Part shown: positions 55,030 to 64,000 of the stretch, piece after piece | Layout: each line of letters begins with the position of its first letter | Numbering within the stretch: position 1 is the first letter of the stretch | DNA from: CAZUGA01 sp964619885 | GTDB lineage: Bacteria; Pseudomonadota; Gammaproteobacteria; Methylococcales; UBA1147 | Assembly: GCA_964619885.1 (NCBI GenBank) | Contig: CAZUGA010000007.1 | Coordinates: forward strand, 52,971 to 116,970 | Direction: 5' to 3' | Length of the DNA stretch: 64,000 bases | Notes under the pieces: model-generated | Told to the model about the DNA's origin: nothing | The model's database searches: none | Seen by the model: only the letters and a program-made list of their open reading frames with translations | Program-made: the position numbers and the translations under genes

Positions 55030-56172
55030 TTAACGGGTCAGGGGGCGTTCGAAGATGCGGTATGTCTTGTAAATCTGGCCGCGCAAGGTTCGCCCCAAAC
55101 TGTTCATCATCTCATTTTCTTCCATGACCCAGGAGCATTCCAAGCGCTTGTAACCCCTCTTCCGCGCTGCTCGGGCGGTTTCAACCCAAAATACCGCATC
55201 AATGCCGCGACAGCGGTGCTCCTCGATTATGCCCATCGCAATCAGGCGCATTTGATTTATCTTGCGCCGATACCATAGGAATTTAAGCAGGCCCAGTGGA
55301 AATATTTTTCCTGCGCCGCTCCAGCGCAATGCCTGGTGAAAATCTGGTAGTGCCAAAGATACACCGACAGGCTGGCCCTGTTCGTTTTCTGCGATCAATA
55401 TCAAGTTCGGGTCTGCCAATTGTTTCATCGCATCGGAAAAGTGGTCGCATTCTTTCTCATTCATTGGTACAAAACCTTCCTGTTGCCCGAACGAACGATT
55501 ATAAACTTCTCGGATACGCAAATTTTCGTTTCTCATATCGCGTTTGTTCAACTTGCGAATTCGGATTCCGTCTCGTTTTGCAACCATGTCGGCAATTCGA
55601 AACAGGCTGCGTGGCGCGTTATCCCACAGTTCGTCTATATCGCCGATATAGGCGAACAGGTCGACATTTTTAACGTAGCCGCTTTGAATTATTAATTGTT
55701 CGTAATAAGCTGGGTTGTACGTCATCATAACCATCGGCGGCTCGTCGAATCCATCAACCAAAAGCCCACATTCCTGGTTAACCGAGAAATTGAAGGGGCC
55801 TCGGATCATATCCATGCCCTGTTTGCGTACCCATTCACTTGCAGTATCTAAAAGCATGCTGGCGACTGATTGGTCATCGATACACTCAAAAAAACCGAAA
55901 GCCCCGGTTTGTTCGCGGTGTGCCAGGTTGTGATTTTCGTCGACAACCGCACCTATAGTCCCAACCAATTCTCCGCCGCGGTGGGCTAGAAATAGCTGGT
56001 GTTTAGCGTGTTCGAAAAAAGGATTCTTTTTAGTGTCGAAAAAATCCAAACGTTCTTTGATAAACGGTGGGACCCAAATCGGATCATTTCGGTAAAGCGT
56101 AAAAGGGAATTTAACGAATTTAAGTAGACCGTCTTGGCTGTTAACCGGTTCAATGATCGTAGCGGTACTCAT
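55030..56172 (-). CDS. GNAT-type acyltransferase, bacterial ceramide synthase candidate
   Basis: 380 residues. The N-terminal 'FVKFPFTLYRNDPIWVPPFI' and 'FFDTKKNPFFEHAKHQLFLA' define a family related to E. coli YghO. A GNAT core ('GELVGTIGAVVDENHN') lies near 70-90, 'RGPFNFSVNQECGLLVDGF' in the middle, and 'AMGIIEEHRCRGIDAVFW' is a second CoA/ACP-binding-like loop. GNAT-like proteins of this size are the ceramide synthases (bCerS) of Caulobacter-type sphingolipid pathways. I prefer the ATG at 56172; a TTG at 56199 would add nine residues. The function is inferred from family and neighbours. Confidence 0.72.
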   Translation of the reverse strand: MSTATIIEPVNSQDGLLKFVKFPFTLYRNDPIWVPPFIKERLDFFDTKKNPFFEHAKHQLFLAHRGGELVGTIGAVVDENHNLAHREQTGAFGFFECIDDQSVASMLLDTASEWVRKQGMDMIRGPFNFSVNQECGLLVDGFDEPPMVMMTYNPAYYEQLIIQSGYVKNVDLFAYIGDIDELWDNAPRSLFRIADMVAKRDGIRIRKLNKRDMRNENLRIREVYNRSFGQQEGFVPMNEKECDHFSDAMKQLADPNLILIAENEQGQPVGVSLALPDFHQALRWSGAGKIFPLGLLKFLWYRRKINQMRLIAMGIIEEHRCRGIDAVFWVETARAARKRGYKRLECSWVMEENEMMNSLGRTLRGQIYKTYRIFERPLTR

Positions 56173-56226
56173 AATAGGTTTGGGATTCAACTTTTGCAAT
56201 GGCTACCTGAAATTTGAGACTGAAGT

Positions 56227-56910
56227 CTATCCCATAGGAGAATCAGGCTCCCCGGTTTGAGCCTCTTGAACGGTCGAGTGGTCTTGCGCAGGAATATCGG
56301 TTCTAAATTTCGTCATGTCGGTTTTTAAATCGCCTTTAATCCAGCCAGTGATGGCAATTTTTAACGCCCGTTCAGGGGGAAGGTCCAATTCTTCGAGTTG
56401 GGCTTTTGGGAAAATCATTGTAAAACCGCCAAAGAAAAAAGTGCCGGGGATATATACCGCGATTGAATCATTCTGAATACCTGTTTCTGGAAGATCATCG
56501 AAATGATCCCGTGTGACGAGTCCCAACATCTTGCCGCTGTAAGCGGGCATATTGATTAGAACCACACGTTTCATTTTTTTACCGGGGCCGGATGCGAAAA
56601 GCCCCGTCAAATCCTTTAACGGACCGTAGACCGTTCCTATAACAGGTACTTTTCTAAACTGATCTTCAAAAAAATGGGATAGTCTTCCGCCGGCGAAGTG
56701 TTGCATCAGAAAACCTACAGCCAAAAACACCGCGAAGGCCGTCGCTATTCCCATACCGGGAAAATGTAGATGATCCGGAATAATCGATACGATGTGTCGG
56801 TTTAGCAGTCCTTCAATCGAGGAAAAAAACCAATAAAGGATATATAACGTCAACGCTATGGGTAAAAGGGTGAAAAAACCCTTAAAAAATAATCGGTAAA
56901 TCTGAGACAT
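56227..56910 (-). CDS. DUF502 family membrane protein
   Basis: 227 residues. Two membrane helices at about 10-30 and 50-70 ('FFTLLPIALTLYILYWFFSS', 'GMGIATAFAVFLAVGFLMQH'), then a soluble part with 'RKVPVIGTVYGPLKDLTGLF', 'GLVTRDHFDDLPE' and 'VYIPGTFFFGGFTMIFPK', all typical of DUF502. The function is unknown in bacteria. It lies 54 bases upstream of the acyltransferase ATG and may be the first gene of the lipid operon. Confidence 0.88.
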   Translation of the reverse strand: MSQIYRLFFKGFFTLLPIALTLYILYWFFSSIEGLLNRHIVSIIPDHLHFPGMGIATAFAVFLAVGFLMQHFAGGRLSHFFEDQFRKVPVIGTVYGPLKDLTGLFASGPGKKMKRVVLINMPAYSGKMLGLVTRDHFDDLPETGIQNDSIAVYIPGTFFFGGFTMIFPKAQLEELDLPPERALKIAITGWIKGDLKTDMTKFRTDIPAQDHSTVQEAQTGEPDSPMG

Positions 56911-57354
56911 GAAGGCCCTTTTTATTTGTCGAAATCTTTCTGGCTACAATGTAGGCGGAATATTCTGCAATTAACTATGATCTAATCAAAAAAAATTGTT
57001 CAAAATATTGCTTGGTTAGAACTACTAAATTTTTATAGAAACTTTTCAGCGGGTATTGGAAGGGGAGGCTATTTTAGGCATCCATTCAGCGGCCTTTAAG
57101 GTTCCAAAATTCAGTCCTAAATATCGACTAATCCCGCAAAATCATACTTACACAGTAGGTTTGTGCGATTAAAATTTGGATTGGTCACTAAATATTCCGT
57201 TAACCCTACTTTCGTTTCTCCCCTTGGTTAAAAATAAACGCTCCGAATATACGGATAACGCGAAAATTTGCTAATCAACCATTATCGCGCCTTTGATATA
57301 TAGATATCAAGAATACTATCGATGATAAAGCTGTTAGGTGGATGCGAGCGAAAA
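56911..57354. other. intergenic region baeR-DUF502
   Basis: About 440 AT-rich bases with no gene that I can support. It follows the end of the two-component genes and should hold a promoter for DUF502 and the lipid genes. Confidence 0.45.
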
Positions 57355-58050
57355 TTATTCGACAATAAATTCATCGTTGAATCGATACCCTACTCCGTAT
57401 ACAGACTCTATCCATTCCTTGAGTGGGCTAACTACTGCGAGCTTCTTGCGCAGGTTTTTGATGTGACTATCTACGGTTCGATCACTTACAACACGGTAGT
57501 CGACATAAGCGGAATTAATAAGTTGTGCGCGTGAAAATACTCGACCAGGATGAGTGCTGAGTGTTGAAAGCAAGCGGAATTCAACTGGGGTAAGGTCGAG
57601 TTTCTTGCCTTTGATTTTGGCCAAAAATTTAGCTTCATCCAGTTCTATTGGCGGTGTTTTGATGTTGGTATCGTTTGTCGCAACAGAACGCCGCAATACA
57701 GCTTTGACCCGTGCGACCACCTCTCGGAGACTGAAGGGTTTGCATATATAATCATCCGCGCCCAGCTCCAATCCCAACAGTCGGTCGATTTCTTCGATAC
57801 GTGCAGTGACCATGATGATTGGAACGTCGGATTGGCTTCGGATTTCGCGGCATACCGTTAATCCATCCTTATCCGGAAGCATTAGGTCGAGCAAGACTAG
57901 GTCTGGCAGGTGACAGTTATACCAAGCCTCAACGTCAACACCTGAGTATAGACAGTGGCATCTAAAGCCCGCAGTACTCAGATAGTCCGATAGCAACGAA
58001 GCCATCTTAATTTCATCTTCTACGATAAGAATAAGTTTGGAATTATTCAT
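57355..58050 (-). CDS. baeR: OmpR-family response regulator, BaeR-like
   Basis: 231 residues. Receiver with the acidic pair 'VEDE', phospho-acceptor in 'LVLLDLMLPDKDG' and 'CKPFSLREVVARVKAVLRR', then a winged-helix DNA-binding domain ('LDLTPVEFRLLSTLSTHPGR', 'VSDRTVDSHIKNLRKKL'), which is very like E. coli BaeR. It overlaps the kinase gene by four bases (ATGA type), so both are made together. Candidate target sites are the direct repeats before the peroxidase gene. Confidence 0.9.
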   Translation of the reverse strand: MNNSKLILIVEDEIKMASLLSDYLSTAGFRCHCLYSGVDVEAWYNCHLPDLVLLDLMLPDKDGLTVCREIRSQSDVPIIMVTARIEEIDRLLGLELGADDYICKPFSLREVVARVKAVLRRSVATNDTNIKTPPIELDEAKFLAKIKGKKLDLTPVEFRLLSTLSTHPGRVFSRAQLINSAYVDYRVVSDRTVDSHIKNLRKKLAVVSPLKEWIESVYGVGYRFNDEFIVE

Positions 58051-59492
58051 CCCGGTGTGGTCTTTTCACGCGGACCTATAATTGGAATTAGGACGGTAAT
58101 TGCTAACCCTCCCAACGGAGAATGGGATGCGTTGATACGGCCACCATGATCGAAGACAATACGTTGGCACATGGCCAAGCCAATGCCGGCCCCGCCGCTG
58201 GCTCGGTTGCGCGATTCCTCGACCCGAAATAAACGATCGAATAGTTTGGCTAATGCTGCGTCCGGTACGGCTGGTTCACTGTCATGGATTTCTACGATAG
58301 CATGGTCTGCGTCATGACTAAGCTGAAGTTCTATTGCCCCGCTGGCGTTTGTATACCTCAAAGAGTTCTCCAGCAGATTGGTAAATAACTGGATCATACG
58401 GTCACGGTCAGCTGTCGCGAACAAGTTTTTGTCAGCAGGCCATTGTGTTGACATGCGGATATTCTTTCTTTTCACGCTCATAGAAAACGTATCCACCAGG
58501 CCATGAAGCAGAGATATCAAGTCAACTTGGGTTTTGTCATAGCGCAGGCGGCCTATATCCGACAGCGACAATTGGTATAGATCGTCAACCAATTTGCCGA
58601 GCCGAACGACTTCGCTGTGTAATGATGCTCCGGCTGTATCGTTCCATTGCCGCACGCCGTCTTGCAGGGCTTCTATTTCTCCACGAAGTATTGCCAATGG
58701 CGTGCGCAATTCATGGGCGATGTCCACAACCCATTGTCGGCGCATGCTTTCGGCTTCGCCCAAGGTTTTGGCCAAGCGGTTGAAGTCTTCGGTCAATTCA
58801 CCCAATTCGTCGTTCGCTGTCGCTGCCAGACGGACATCCAGATCACCATTGCGGATGGACCTGGTCGCGCTTGCCAGCCGCCTAATCGGCGACAAAAATT
58901 GCCGTGCGATCATGATGGAGGCCGCTGCGGCGGTTAGAATCACTATTAACGCAATGATGTAAAACGCTTGGCTTTGTTGTTCGACGAACTGCAAATCCCG
59001 CTGATGCCTCAATTTGCGCATTGGTGCAAGCCGTAACCAACCAACCGTTTGTCCTTCTAGGGTTAATTCGTACAACATGGCGTCCGGTGGTGCGTTACGC
59101 CGGCCAGCAACGTATTTTTTATCAGTGTCTAGTAGGCTCAATCGTGGGCCAATATCAAAGGGTCTGCTTGGTGGTGGTTGGTGTGCCCGGGGATGTGGGT
59201 GGAAGCCTTCATATTGATCGTTGGCTGGTCTATAAGCGCGGCCGTTTCGGCTACTGACTATTTGCCGCCAAGTGCGATCATCGTCGCGCAAAAAATGCCA
59301 ATTTCTATAACCCGAATAATAATTTGTCAATTTTAGGGCCAGTTTGTCCAATTGGCGACTTTCCGTTTGATTGACATATTTGAGAAACCCTCGATCCAGG
59401 CTCCATTGCATCAGCAAAACCATCGCAATAACCACTAACGCAATTGTCAGGATCAATGCAATGAACAGCTTTTGGGTAATGCGAAGTTTCAT
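58047..59492 (-). CDS. baeS: sensor histidine kinase, BaeS-like
   Basis: 481 residues. Membrane helix at 10-28, a periplasmic sensor part of about 135 residues with a His/Pro-rich stretch ('FHPHPRAHQPPPSRPFD'), a second helix near 170-190, HAMP, HisKA with 'VVDIAHELRTPLAILRGE', and an HATPase with 'NLLENSLRYTN', 'FDRLFRVEESRNR' and 'GGAGIGLAMCQRIV'. All kinase motifs are intact. The His/Pro-rich loop could bind metal. Divergent from the peroxidase gene. Confidence 0.9.
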   Translation of the reverse strand: MKLRITQKLFIALILTIALVVIAMVLLMQWSLDRGFLKYVNQTESRQLDKLALKLTNYYSGYRNWHFLRDDDRTWRQIVSSRNGRAYRPANDQYEGFHPHPRAHQPPPSRPFDIGPRLSLLDTDKKYVAGRRNAPPDAMLYELTLEGQTVGWLRLAPMRKLRHQRDLQFVEQQSQAFYIIALIVILTAAAASIMIARQFLSPIRRLASATRSIRNGDLDVRLAATANDELGELTEDFNRLAKTLGEAESMRRQWVVDIAHELRTPLAILRGEIEALQDGVRQWNDTAGASLHSEVVRLGKLVDDLYQLSLSDIGRLRYDKTQVDLISLLHGLVDTFSMSVKRKNIRMSTQWPADKNLFATADRDRMIQLFTNLLENSLRYTNASGAIELQLSHDADHAIVEIHDSEPAVPDAALAKLFDRLFRVEESRNRASGGAGIGLAMCQRIVFDHGGRINASHSPLGGLAITVLIPIIGPREKTTPG

Positions 59493-59583
59493 TTAGAGTT
59501 TATCGGGTTCAATTATGTGGTTAGCAAGATTGGATGACCCTTTCTACAAAATCAACGAAGATTTGCGTTTAGCCTGCAATTTT

Positions 59584-59624
59584 CACATTTCTTCCACAAT
59601 TCCCCACATTTCACGCCACATTTA
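59584..59624 (+). promoter_or_regulatory. four direct repeats upstream of the peroxidase gene
   Basis: CACATTTC (59584), CACAATTC (59595), CACATTTC (59605) and CACATTTA (59617) follow each other at 10-12 base steps. That is one helical turn, the spacing used by OmpR-family regulators. They lie 70-110 bases before the peroxidase ATG and in the divergent gap with the kinase gene. Confidence 0.6.
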
Positions 59625-59691
59625 AAGCTTAGGCTATTCCTCGTGACGAAGTTAAAACCAAAACAAAAATTTTAGTTCAGGAGAAACAGCA

Positions 59692-61497
59692 ATGTCGAAA
59701 TTTTGTAATCCTTCCTCTAATGATCGATTCATCAATAAACTGTTGTTGGGAATTGCGCTAGCAACGGCGCTGGTCGTTTGCGTGCTGATTAGGCCAGTCG
59801 TCGCACAGCAGACAGCGAACAAAGACGGAGATCAGATTGGTGCGCACCGATTGATATCACCGGTACGGGGCATAAATCATTCACCTGATCGTGATAGGGA
59901 GTTGAAGCGGGGCAGTGGATCTACCACTAATTCTCGGTACCGATCGATAGATGGAAGCGACAATAACCTGGAAAATCTACAAATTGGTGCCGCCCAGACC
60001 CAGCTCACCCGGATCGTGCCGTCAGATTACGATGACGGAACCTTATCCTTAGCGGGTTCCCTTCGACCCAGTGCTCGAGCCATCAGCAATATAGTTGTCG
60101 AACAGCATGAATCCATGCCTAACCCATTGAAAGCGAGTGACTTTTTGTGGCAATGGGGGCAATTTCTCGATCACGATATCGATCTAACCGACGGTGCGGA
60201 CCCGGCCGAACCCGCCAATATCGCCGTGCCCCAGGGTGATATTTATTTCGACCCCTCCAATAGCGGCGCTGAAATTATCGCGTTCAATCGTTCGATATAT
60301 GATACCAGCATTGGTGTTGATTCGCCCCGTCAACAAATCAACGAGATCACCGCATGGATCGATGCCTCCAATGTTTATGGATCTAATGAGCAACGCGCCC
60401 ACGCGCTGCGAACCCTAGCCGGGGACGGCAAGCTGAAAACCAGCGAGGGAAACCTCTTGCCGTTCAACGACACGGGTCTTGCCAATGCAGGCGGTGGCAG
60501 TAGCAGCTTATTTCTTGCCGGCGATGTGCGGGCCAACGAACAAGTTGGGTTAACCGCAATGCACACGTTGTTCATGCGTGAACACAACCGACTAGCCGAT
60601 TTGATCGCTGAAAATAATCCGCGATTGAGCAGTGATGAAATCTATCAGCAGGCACGTCAATTGGTTGGCGCTGAAATGCAAATCATTACCTACAGAGAAT
60701 ATCTGCCCGCACTGCTAGGTCGTGGTGCCATTCCCCGTTATCAAGGCTATAAACCGTTGGTTGATGGGTCTATCGCCAATAGTTTTTCAGCGGCCGCCTA
60801 CCGCTATGGACACAGCGCATTGAGCAATAGCTTATTGCGCATCGATGAATTTGGTGAAGAAAGCATTTATGGTCATCTACCGCTACGTAACGCGTTTTTT
60901 AATCCCACGCGGATCATCGATGAAGGCGGTATTGAGCCACTATTACGAGGCCTCGCCAGTCAAGTTTGCCAAACTGTAGATGCTAAAGTGATAGACGATG
61001 TGCGTAATTTTCTGTTTGGGGCTCCCGGTGCCGGGGGATTTGACCTGGCGGCGTTGAATATCCAGCGTGGTCGGGACCATGGGTTGCCCTCGTATAATGA
61101 CATGCGCGAACATCTTGGATTTCGGCGAGCGAACAATTTTTCGGATATCAGCAGTGATACCGATACCCAGGGCCGTCTAGCTGCAGCCTATAGTTCCGTC
61201 GACGATGTGGATCTTTGGGTTGGTGGTTTATCAGAAGAACCTTTACCGGCAGCGCATGTCGGGCCTTTGTTTCATGCGATTATCAAAGATCAATTTCAAG
61301 CCTTGCGCGATGGTGACCGCTATTGGTATGCCAAGACTTTGAATGCTAAACAACTTGAAATTGTTGAAGGATTGCGTTTATCCGACATCATTCGTTTGAA
61401 CACGAGTATCGGAGACGAGATACAACGCGACGTATTTCACCTAGACGCTTCACCCGAACATCGGTCATCAGGCGCCGGACCAAATGCCCGTAGATAG
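59692..61497 (+). CDS. animal-type haem peroxidase, secreted
   Basis: 601 residues. An N-terminal hydrophobic segment (16-36, ending 'VVAQQT') is a signal peptide or anchor. The peroxidase core has the distal His161 in 'WQWGQFLDHDIDLT', 'TLFMREHNRLADLIAE', the proximal His374 in 'AAYRYGHSALSNSLLRID' and 'LNIQRGRDHGLPSYNDMRE', all hallmarks of the peroxidase-cyclooxygenase superfamily. Bacterial members oxidise halides or organic substrates with H2O2. It has its own GGAG ribosome binding site and candidate BaeR sites upstream. Substrate unknown. Confidence 0.92.
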   Translation: MSKFCNPSSNDRFINKLLLGIALATALVVCVLIRPVVAQQTANKDGDQIGAHRLISPVRGINHSPDRDRELKRGSGSTTNSRYRSIDGSDNNLENLQIGAAQTQLTRIVPSDYDDGTLSLAGSLRPSARAISNIVVEQHESMPNPLKASDFLWQWGQFLDHDIDLTDGADPAEPANIAVPQGDIYFDPSNSGAEIIAFNRSIYDTSIGVDSPRQQINEITAWIDASNVYGSNEQRAHALRTLAGDGKLKTSEGNLLPFNDTGLANAGGGSSSLFLAGDVRANEQVGLTAMHTLFMREHNRLADLIAENNPRLSSDEIYQQARQLVGAEMQIITYREYLPALLGRGAIPRYQGYKPLVDGSIANSFSAAAYRYGHSALSNSLLRIDEFGEESIYGHLPLRNAFFNPTRIIDEGGIEPLLRGLASQVCQTVDAKVIDDVRNFLFGAPGAGGFDLAALNIQRGRDHGLPSYNDMREHLGFRRANNFSDISSDTDTQGRLAAAYSSVDDVDLWVGGLSEEPLPAAHVGPLFHAIIKDQFQALRDGDRYWYAKTLNAKQLEIVEGLRLSDIIRLNTSIGDEIQRDVFHLDASPEHRSSGAGPNARR

Positions 61498-61606
61498 CGT
61501 GTAGCGATAGTGAATTATTGAATTGTATTGGTAATCACCCCATAGAAAATGCCGATCCATTGACTAAGCTGTGATTTAGATTGGCCACAAACCTCGAGGT
61601 AATATC

Positions 61607-62077
61607 ATGGTGAAAAACTTGAAACTTAATCAAATCCTTTGGCTAGGTTCAATTCTTACGATGACCCTAGTCATACCCGTTGCGGCCGAACCGAATAGAG
61701 ATCACTCATCCCGCGGAGGGCATCATATGCGTCTGATCGAGGAAATTGATGTCGATAACAACGGTACGATTACACGAGTCGAAATAGATACGGTACAGCA
61801 ACAGCGGTTTAGCGAATTCGACGGAGACAAAAGCGGTACGCTGGGTTTGAACGAATTTGAGGAATTTTGGCTTCAACGTATGCGGCACCGTATGGTCGAT
61901 AAATTCCAACGTTTGGACGAAGACGGTGACGGTCAAGTGACCCGCGCAGAATTTGATGCGCCGTTCAACAATATGATGGCTCGCCGCGATCAAAATAACG
62001 ATGGTGTGCTGAGCCAGGATGAATTACGCTCCCACAAGCGTGACCGGCGTCGGCAGGATGGCCCACCGCCACAATAA
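61607..62077 (+). CDS. exported EF-hand calcium-binding protein
   Basis: 156 residues. A signal peptide of about 27 residues ('ILTMTLVIPVAAEP') is followed by four EF-hand loops: 'DVDNNGTITRVE', 'DGDKSGTLGLNE', 'DEDGDGQVTRAE', 'DQNNDGVLSQDE'. The end is basic and Pro-rich. It likely binds calcium in the periplasm or outside. It lies 109 bases after the peroxidase gene in the same direction. A link to the peroxidase is suggested only by position. Confidence 0.9.
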   Translation: MVKNLKLNQILWLGSILTMTLVIPVAAEPNRDHSSRGGHHMRLIEEIDVDNNGTITRVEIDTVQQQRFSEFDGDKSGTLGLNEFEEFWLQRMRHRMVDKFQRLDEDGDGQVTRAEFDAPFNNMMARRDQNNDGVLSQDELRSHKRDRRRQDGPPPQ

Positions 62078-62407
62078 CAGCTACATCGATGCGAAGTCTC
62101 GGGTGCTTATTCTCTATTGGAAAAAGGGTCCGGGGCTTCGATGAAGACCATCTATTATTCGCAGAACATCTGAATTTTAAGTCTCTAATCGGATAACTAT
62201 GATCTAGGCAGGCATCTTCGGGCAATTCGGATCTGACTCTATCAGGTCGACTATTATTAATTTTTACTGCAATTGTCCTGCAAATCCCAGCGCTTGATTA
62301 CGAACGCCATTATTCCCGTACTAAGTGGATTGAATCTAGGTGAAGCTTCGTAGTTGGCGGAATTTCGTGGTATAAATCGCACACCTTTACCAATCCTGTA
62401 AGTCAAT
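62078..62407. other. intergenic region before the symporter gene
   Basis: About 330 bases with no gene or hairpin that I can support. It probably carries the promoter of the sodium:solute symporter. Confidence 0.45.
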
Positions 62408-63943
62408 ATGGCATTAGGCGAACTCGACCTGGCGGTGTTGTGCGGCTATATGTTGTTGATTACCGGCATCGGTTTGTACTTCGCCCGCAAAAACACCAAT
62501 ACCGAGGAATATTTCGTCGGCGGACGCTCATTTTCTGGCTGGATAATAGGGTTAAGTCTTGTCGGGACGTCGATTAGCTCGATTACTTTTCTGGCCTATC
62601 CGGGGGATGCATTTAAAACTGCATGGTTACGCTTTGTTCCAAACCTGATGTTACCCGTAGGTGTTTTGATCGCAGCTATTTATTTTTTACCATTTTTTCG
62701 CCGCGGACATATTACATCCGCTTATGAATTTCTGGAACAGCGCTTTGGGGCTTCAGTTCGTGTCTACGGTGCGGTAGCTTTTCTGTCTGGCCAAATAGTA
62801 AGAATCAGCATGATTCTCTACTTGTTGTCCCTGGTTATCCACGAAATCTCCGGATTGGATGTCGAGACTTGCATATTGCTCGGCGGTATATTTGTCGCTT
62901 TCTATACAATTATCGGCGGTATAGATGCCGTGGTATGGACCGATGTACTGCAAACCATTGTGCTGGTGGCGGGGGGGGTGGCCTGTTTTTGGATTATTGT
63001 TGATGCATTACCGGGTGGCCTAAATCAAATAATCGATGTGGCTCAAACCCACGGAAAGTTATCGTTTTCGGAACTTAGAGAAGGCAAACTTCAATCGGCG
63101 CCATGGGATTTTTCATTGCATGAAAAGACCGTCCCGATGATGTTGTTGATTGGGCTGAGCGCGTGGCTGACCGAATATAGCAGTAACCAAAACGTGATTC
63201 AGCGCTATTGCGCATCCAAAAGCAACCACGAAGCGCGCAAGGCCATGCTAGTTTGCGTCGTGAGTAGTGTGCCAATATGGGCGTTTTATATGTTTCTTGG
63301 CACCAGCTTATTCGTTTTTTTTCAGCAATTTCCGTCGCCGAGTGCACTCGAGATGCTGCACGGTGAGCGCCCCGCGGAACAAATTCTGCCGTTCTTCATC
63401 ATGAACCACATGCCGGCTGGCTTTGCCGGATTGGTAATTGCGGCTGCATTGGCTGCGGCGATGTCGTCCCTGGACTCGAGTATTAATGCGATTTCTACGG
63501 TTTGGGTTGTGGATATTTATAGGCGACATCTCAAGCCCAATTGTAGAGATAGCCACTATTTAAAAGTCGCTTGGTTGGCCGCCACGGTAACGGCCGTTGT
63601 AATGATTGCCGGGGCGGACTATTTGGCCCACAGTAGCAGTAAGACCCTACAAGATACCGCGACCGTATTGGCATCGTTGCTGGCGGGCGGTATGCTGGGA
63701 CTCTATTTATTGGGGTTTTTTACCCAAATGAAGGATGCCACCGCGGTTTGGGTTGGTATTTTCTGTACCGCTTTATTTACCGGTTGGACGATTCTGTCCA
63801 AACTCAGACTATTACCGCAAACATTGTCGGTGCCATTCGATCTGTACTACACCGGTATCATCGGAAACCTAATAATGTTTGTTGTTTCCTATTCGGTTGG
63901 GCACTGGTTGCGAAAACGTTTGTCTATTGGCAGATATGTTTAA
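62408..63943 (+). CDS. sodium:solute symporter (SSS family)
   Basis: 511 residues with about 13 membrane helices. 'NTEEYFVGGRSFSGWIIGLS' at the N-terminus, 'GTSISSITFLAYPGDAF', 'FYTIIGGIDAVVWTDVLQTI' and 'AALAAAMSSLDSSINAIST' are the SSS signatures, including the Na+-binding serines of the late helix. Substrate is open: sugars, carboxylates and amino acids are all carried by this family. Complete in the window, with its own start. Confidence 0.9.
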   Translation: MALGELDLAVLCGYMLLITGIGLYFARKNTNTEEYFVGGRSFSGWIIGLSLVGTSISSITFLAYPGDAFKTAWLRFVPNLMLPVGVLIAAIYFLPFFRRGHITSAYEFLEQRFGASVRVYGAVAFLSGQIVRISMILYLLSLVIHEISGLDVETCILLGGIFVAFYTIIGGIDAVVWTDVLQTIVLVAGGVACFWIIVDALPGGLNQIIDVAQTHGKLSFSELREGKLQSAPWDFSLHEKTVPMMLLIGLSAWLTEYSSNQNVIQRYCASKSNHEARKAMLVCVVSSVPIWAFYMFLGTSLFVFFQQFPSPSALEMLHGERPAEQILPFFIMNHMPAGFAGLVIAAALAAAMSSLDSSINAISTVWVVDIYRRHLKPNCRDSHYLKVAWLAATVTAVVMIAGADYLAHSSSKTLQDTATVLASLLAGGMLGLYLLGFFTQMKDATAVWVGIFCTALFTGWTILSKLRLLPQTLSVPFDLYYTGIIGNLIMFVVSYSVGHWLRKRLSIGRYV

Positions 63944-64000
63944 TAATAAGAGCCACTTGCAAAACTCATCAAAGCGAGTGGACTTAGTAGCTTGAATAGC

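Noticed and set aside
45979..56910. Lipid cluster as aryl polyene, hopanoid or biotin pathway
   Set aside because: No ammonia lyase, dehydratase set, squalene cyclase or other bio genes are present; the SPT-type motifs, ACP and GNAT gene fit sphingolipid synthesis better.

Overview
The window reads as a chromosomal segment of a gammaproteobacterium with moderate GC and dense coding. The core blocks point that way: trxA-rho with divergent rhlB, rpsU-yqeY-dnaG-rpoD with divergent tsaD, nudE-cysQ beside a yrfG-type phosphatase, a type IVa minor-pilin operon (fimT-pilV-pilW-pilX-pilY1-pilE), and folB/folK/folM with cca and plsY. I cannot name the genus. One tRNA gene is present. I saw no rRNA, CRISPR array or intact transposon.

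Layout. 1-4961: the end of a MoxR/Bat-type operon (DUF4381 tail, batA, a batB with a TPR part, batD). 5426-17651: housekeeping genes (cysQ, nudE, a frameshifted yrfG homologue, rhlB, trxA, rho, rmuC, hemL) and a signalling pair made of a PAS-GAF histidine kinase and a receiver-GGDEF diguanylate cyclase. 18065-20772: a secreted protein of unknown role and a membrane spermidine-synthase-like protein. 21288-28568: type IV pilus minor pilins and PilY1. 28917-38363: cca, folate genes, plsY, tsaD and the macromolecular-synthesis operon. 39280: tRNA-Ile2(CAU).

39600-45700 looks like an accessory island behind the tRNA. It starts with a lipoprotein gene that has lost its start, next to a 148-bp element with 29-bp terminal inverted repeats and an IS21-family remnant. 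Then come a tetR gene with a clear operator, a DUF4242 gene, a periplasmic methanethiol oxidase (SBP56/MtoX) gene and a SCO-MauG fusion gene. It ends with an IS6-family transposase remnant. MtoX, SCO and MauG are known to occur together; here the copper chaperone and the di-haem maturation protein are one polypeptide.

45979-56910 (all minus strand) is the most interesting part. It holds a serine palmitoyltransferase-type alpha-oxoamine synthase, a dedicated ACP, a GNAT-type acyltransferase of the kind implicated as bacterial ceramide synthase, and an NAD-dependent reductase of the CerR kind. Around these are a ketoacyl synthase, a di-iron acyl-ACP desaturase, a cyclopropane-synthase-like methyltransferase, a lipid-type GT4 glycosyltransferase and a membrane O-acyltransferase. 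I read it as a sphingolipid (probably glycosphingolipid) pathway with its own chain-modifying enzymes.

57355-63943: a BaeSR-like two-component system diverges from an animal-type haem peroxidase gene. Four direct repeats at helical-turn spacing lie in the shared promoter region. An EF-hand protein and a sodium:solute symporter follow.
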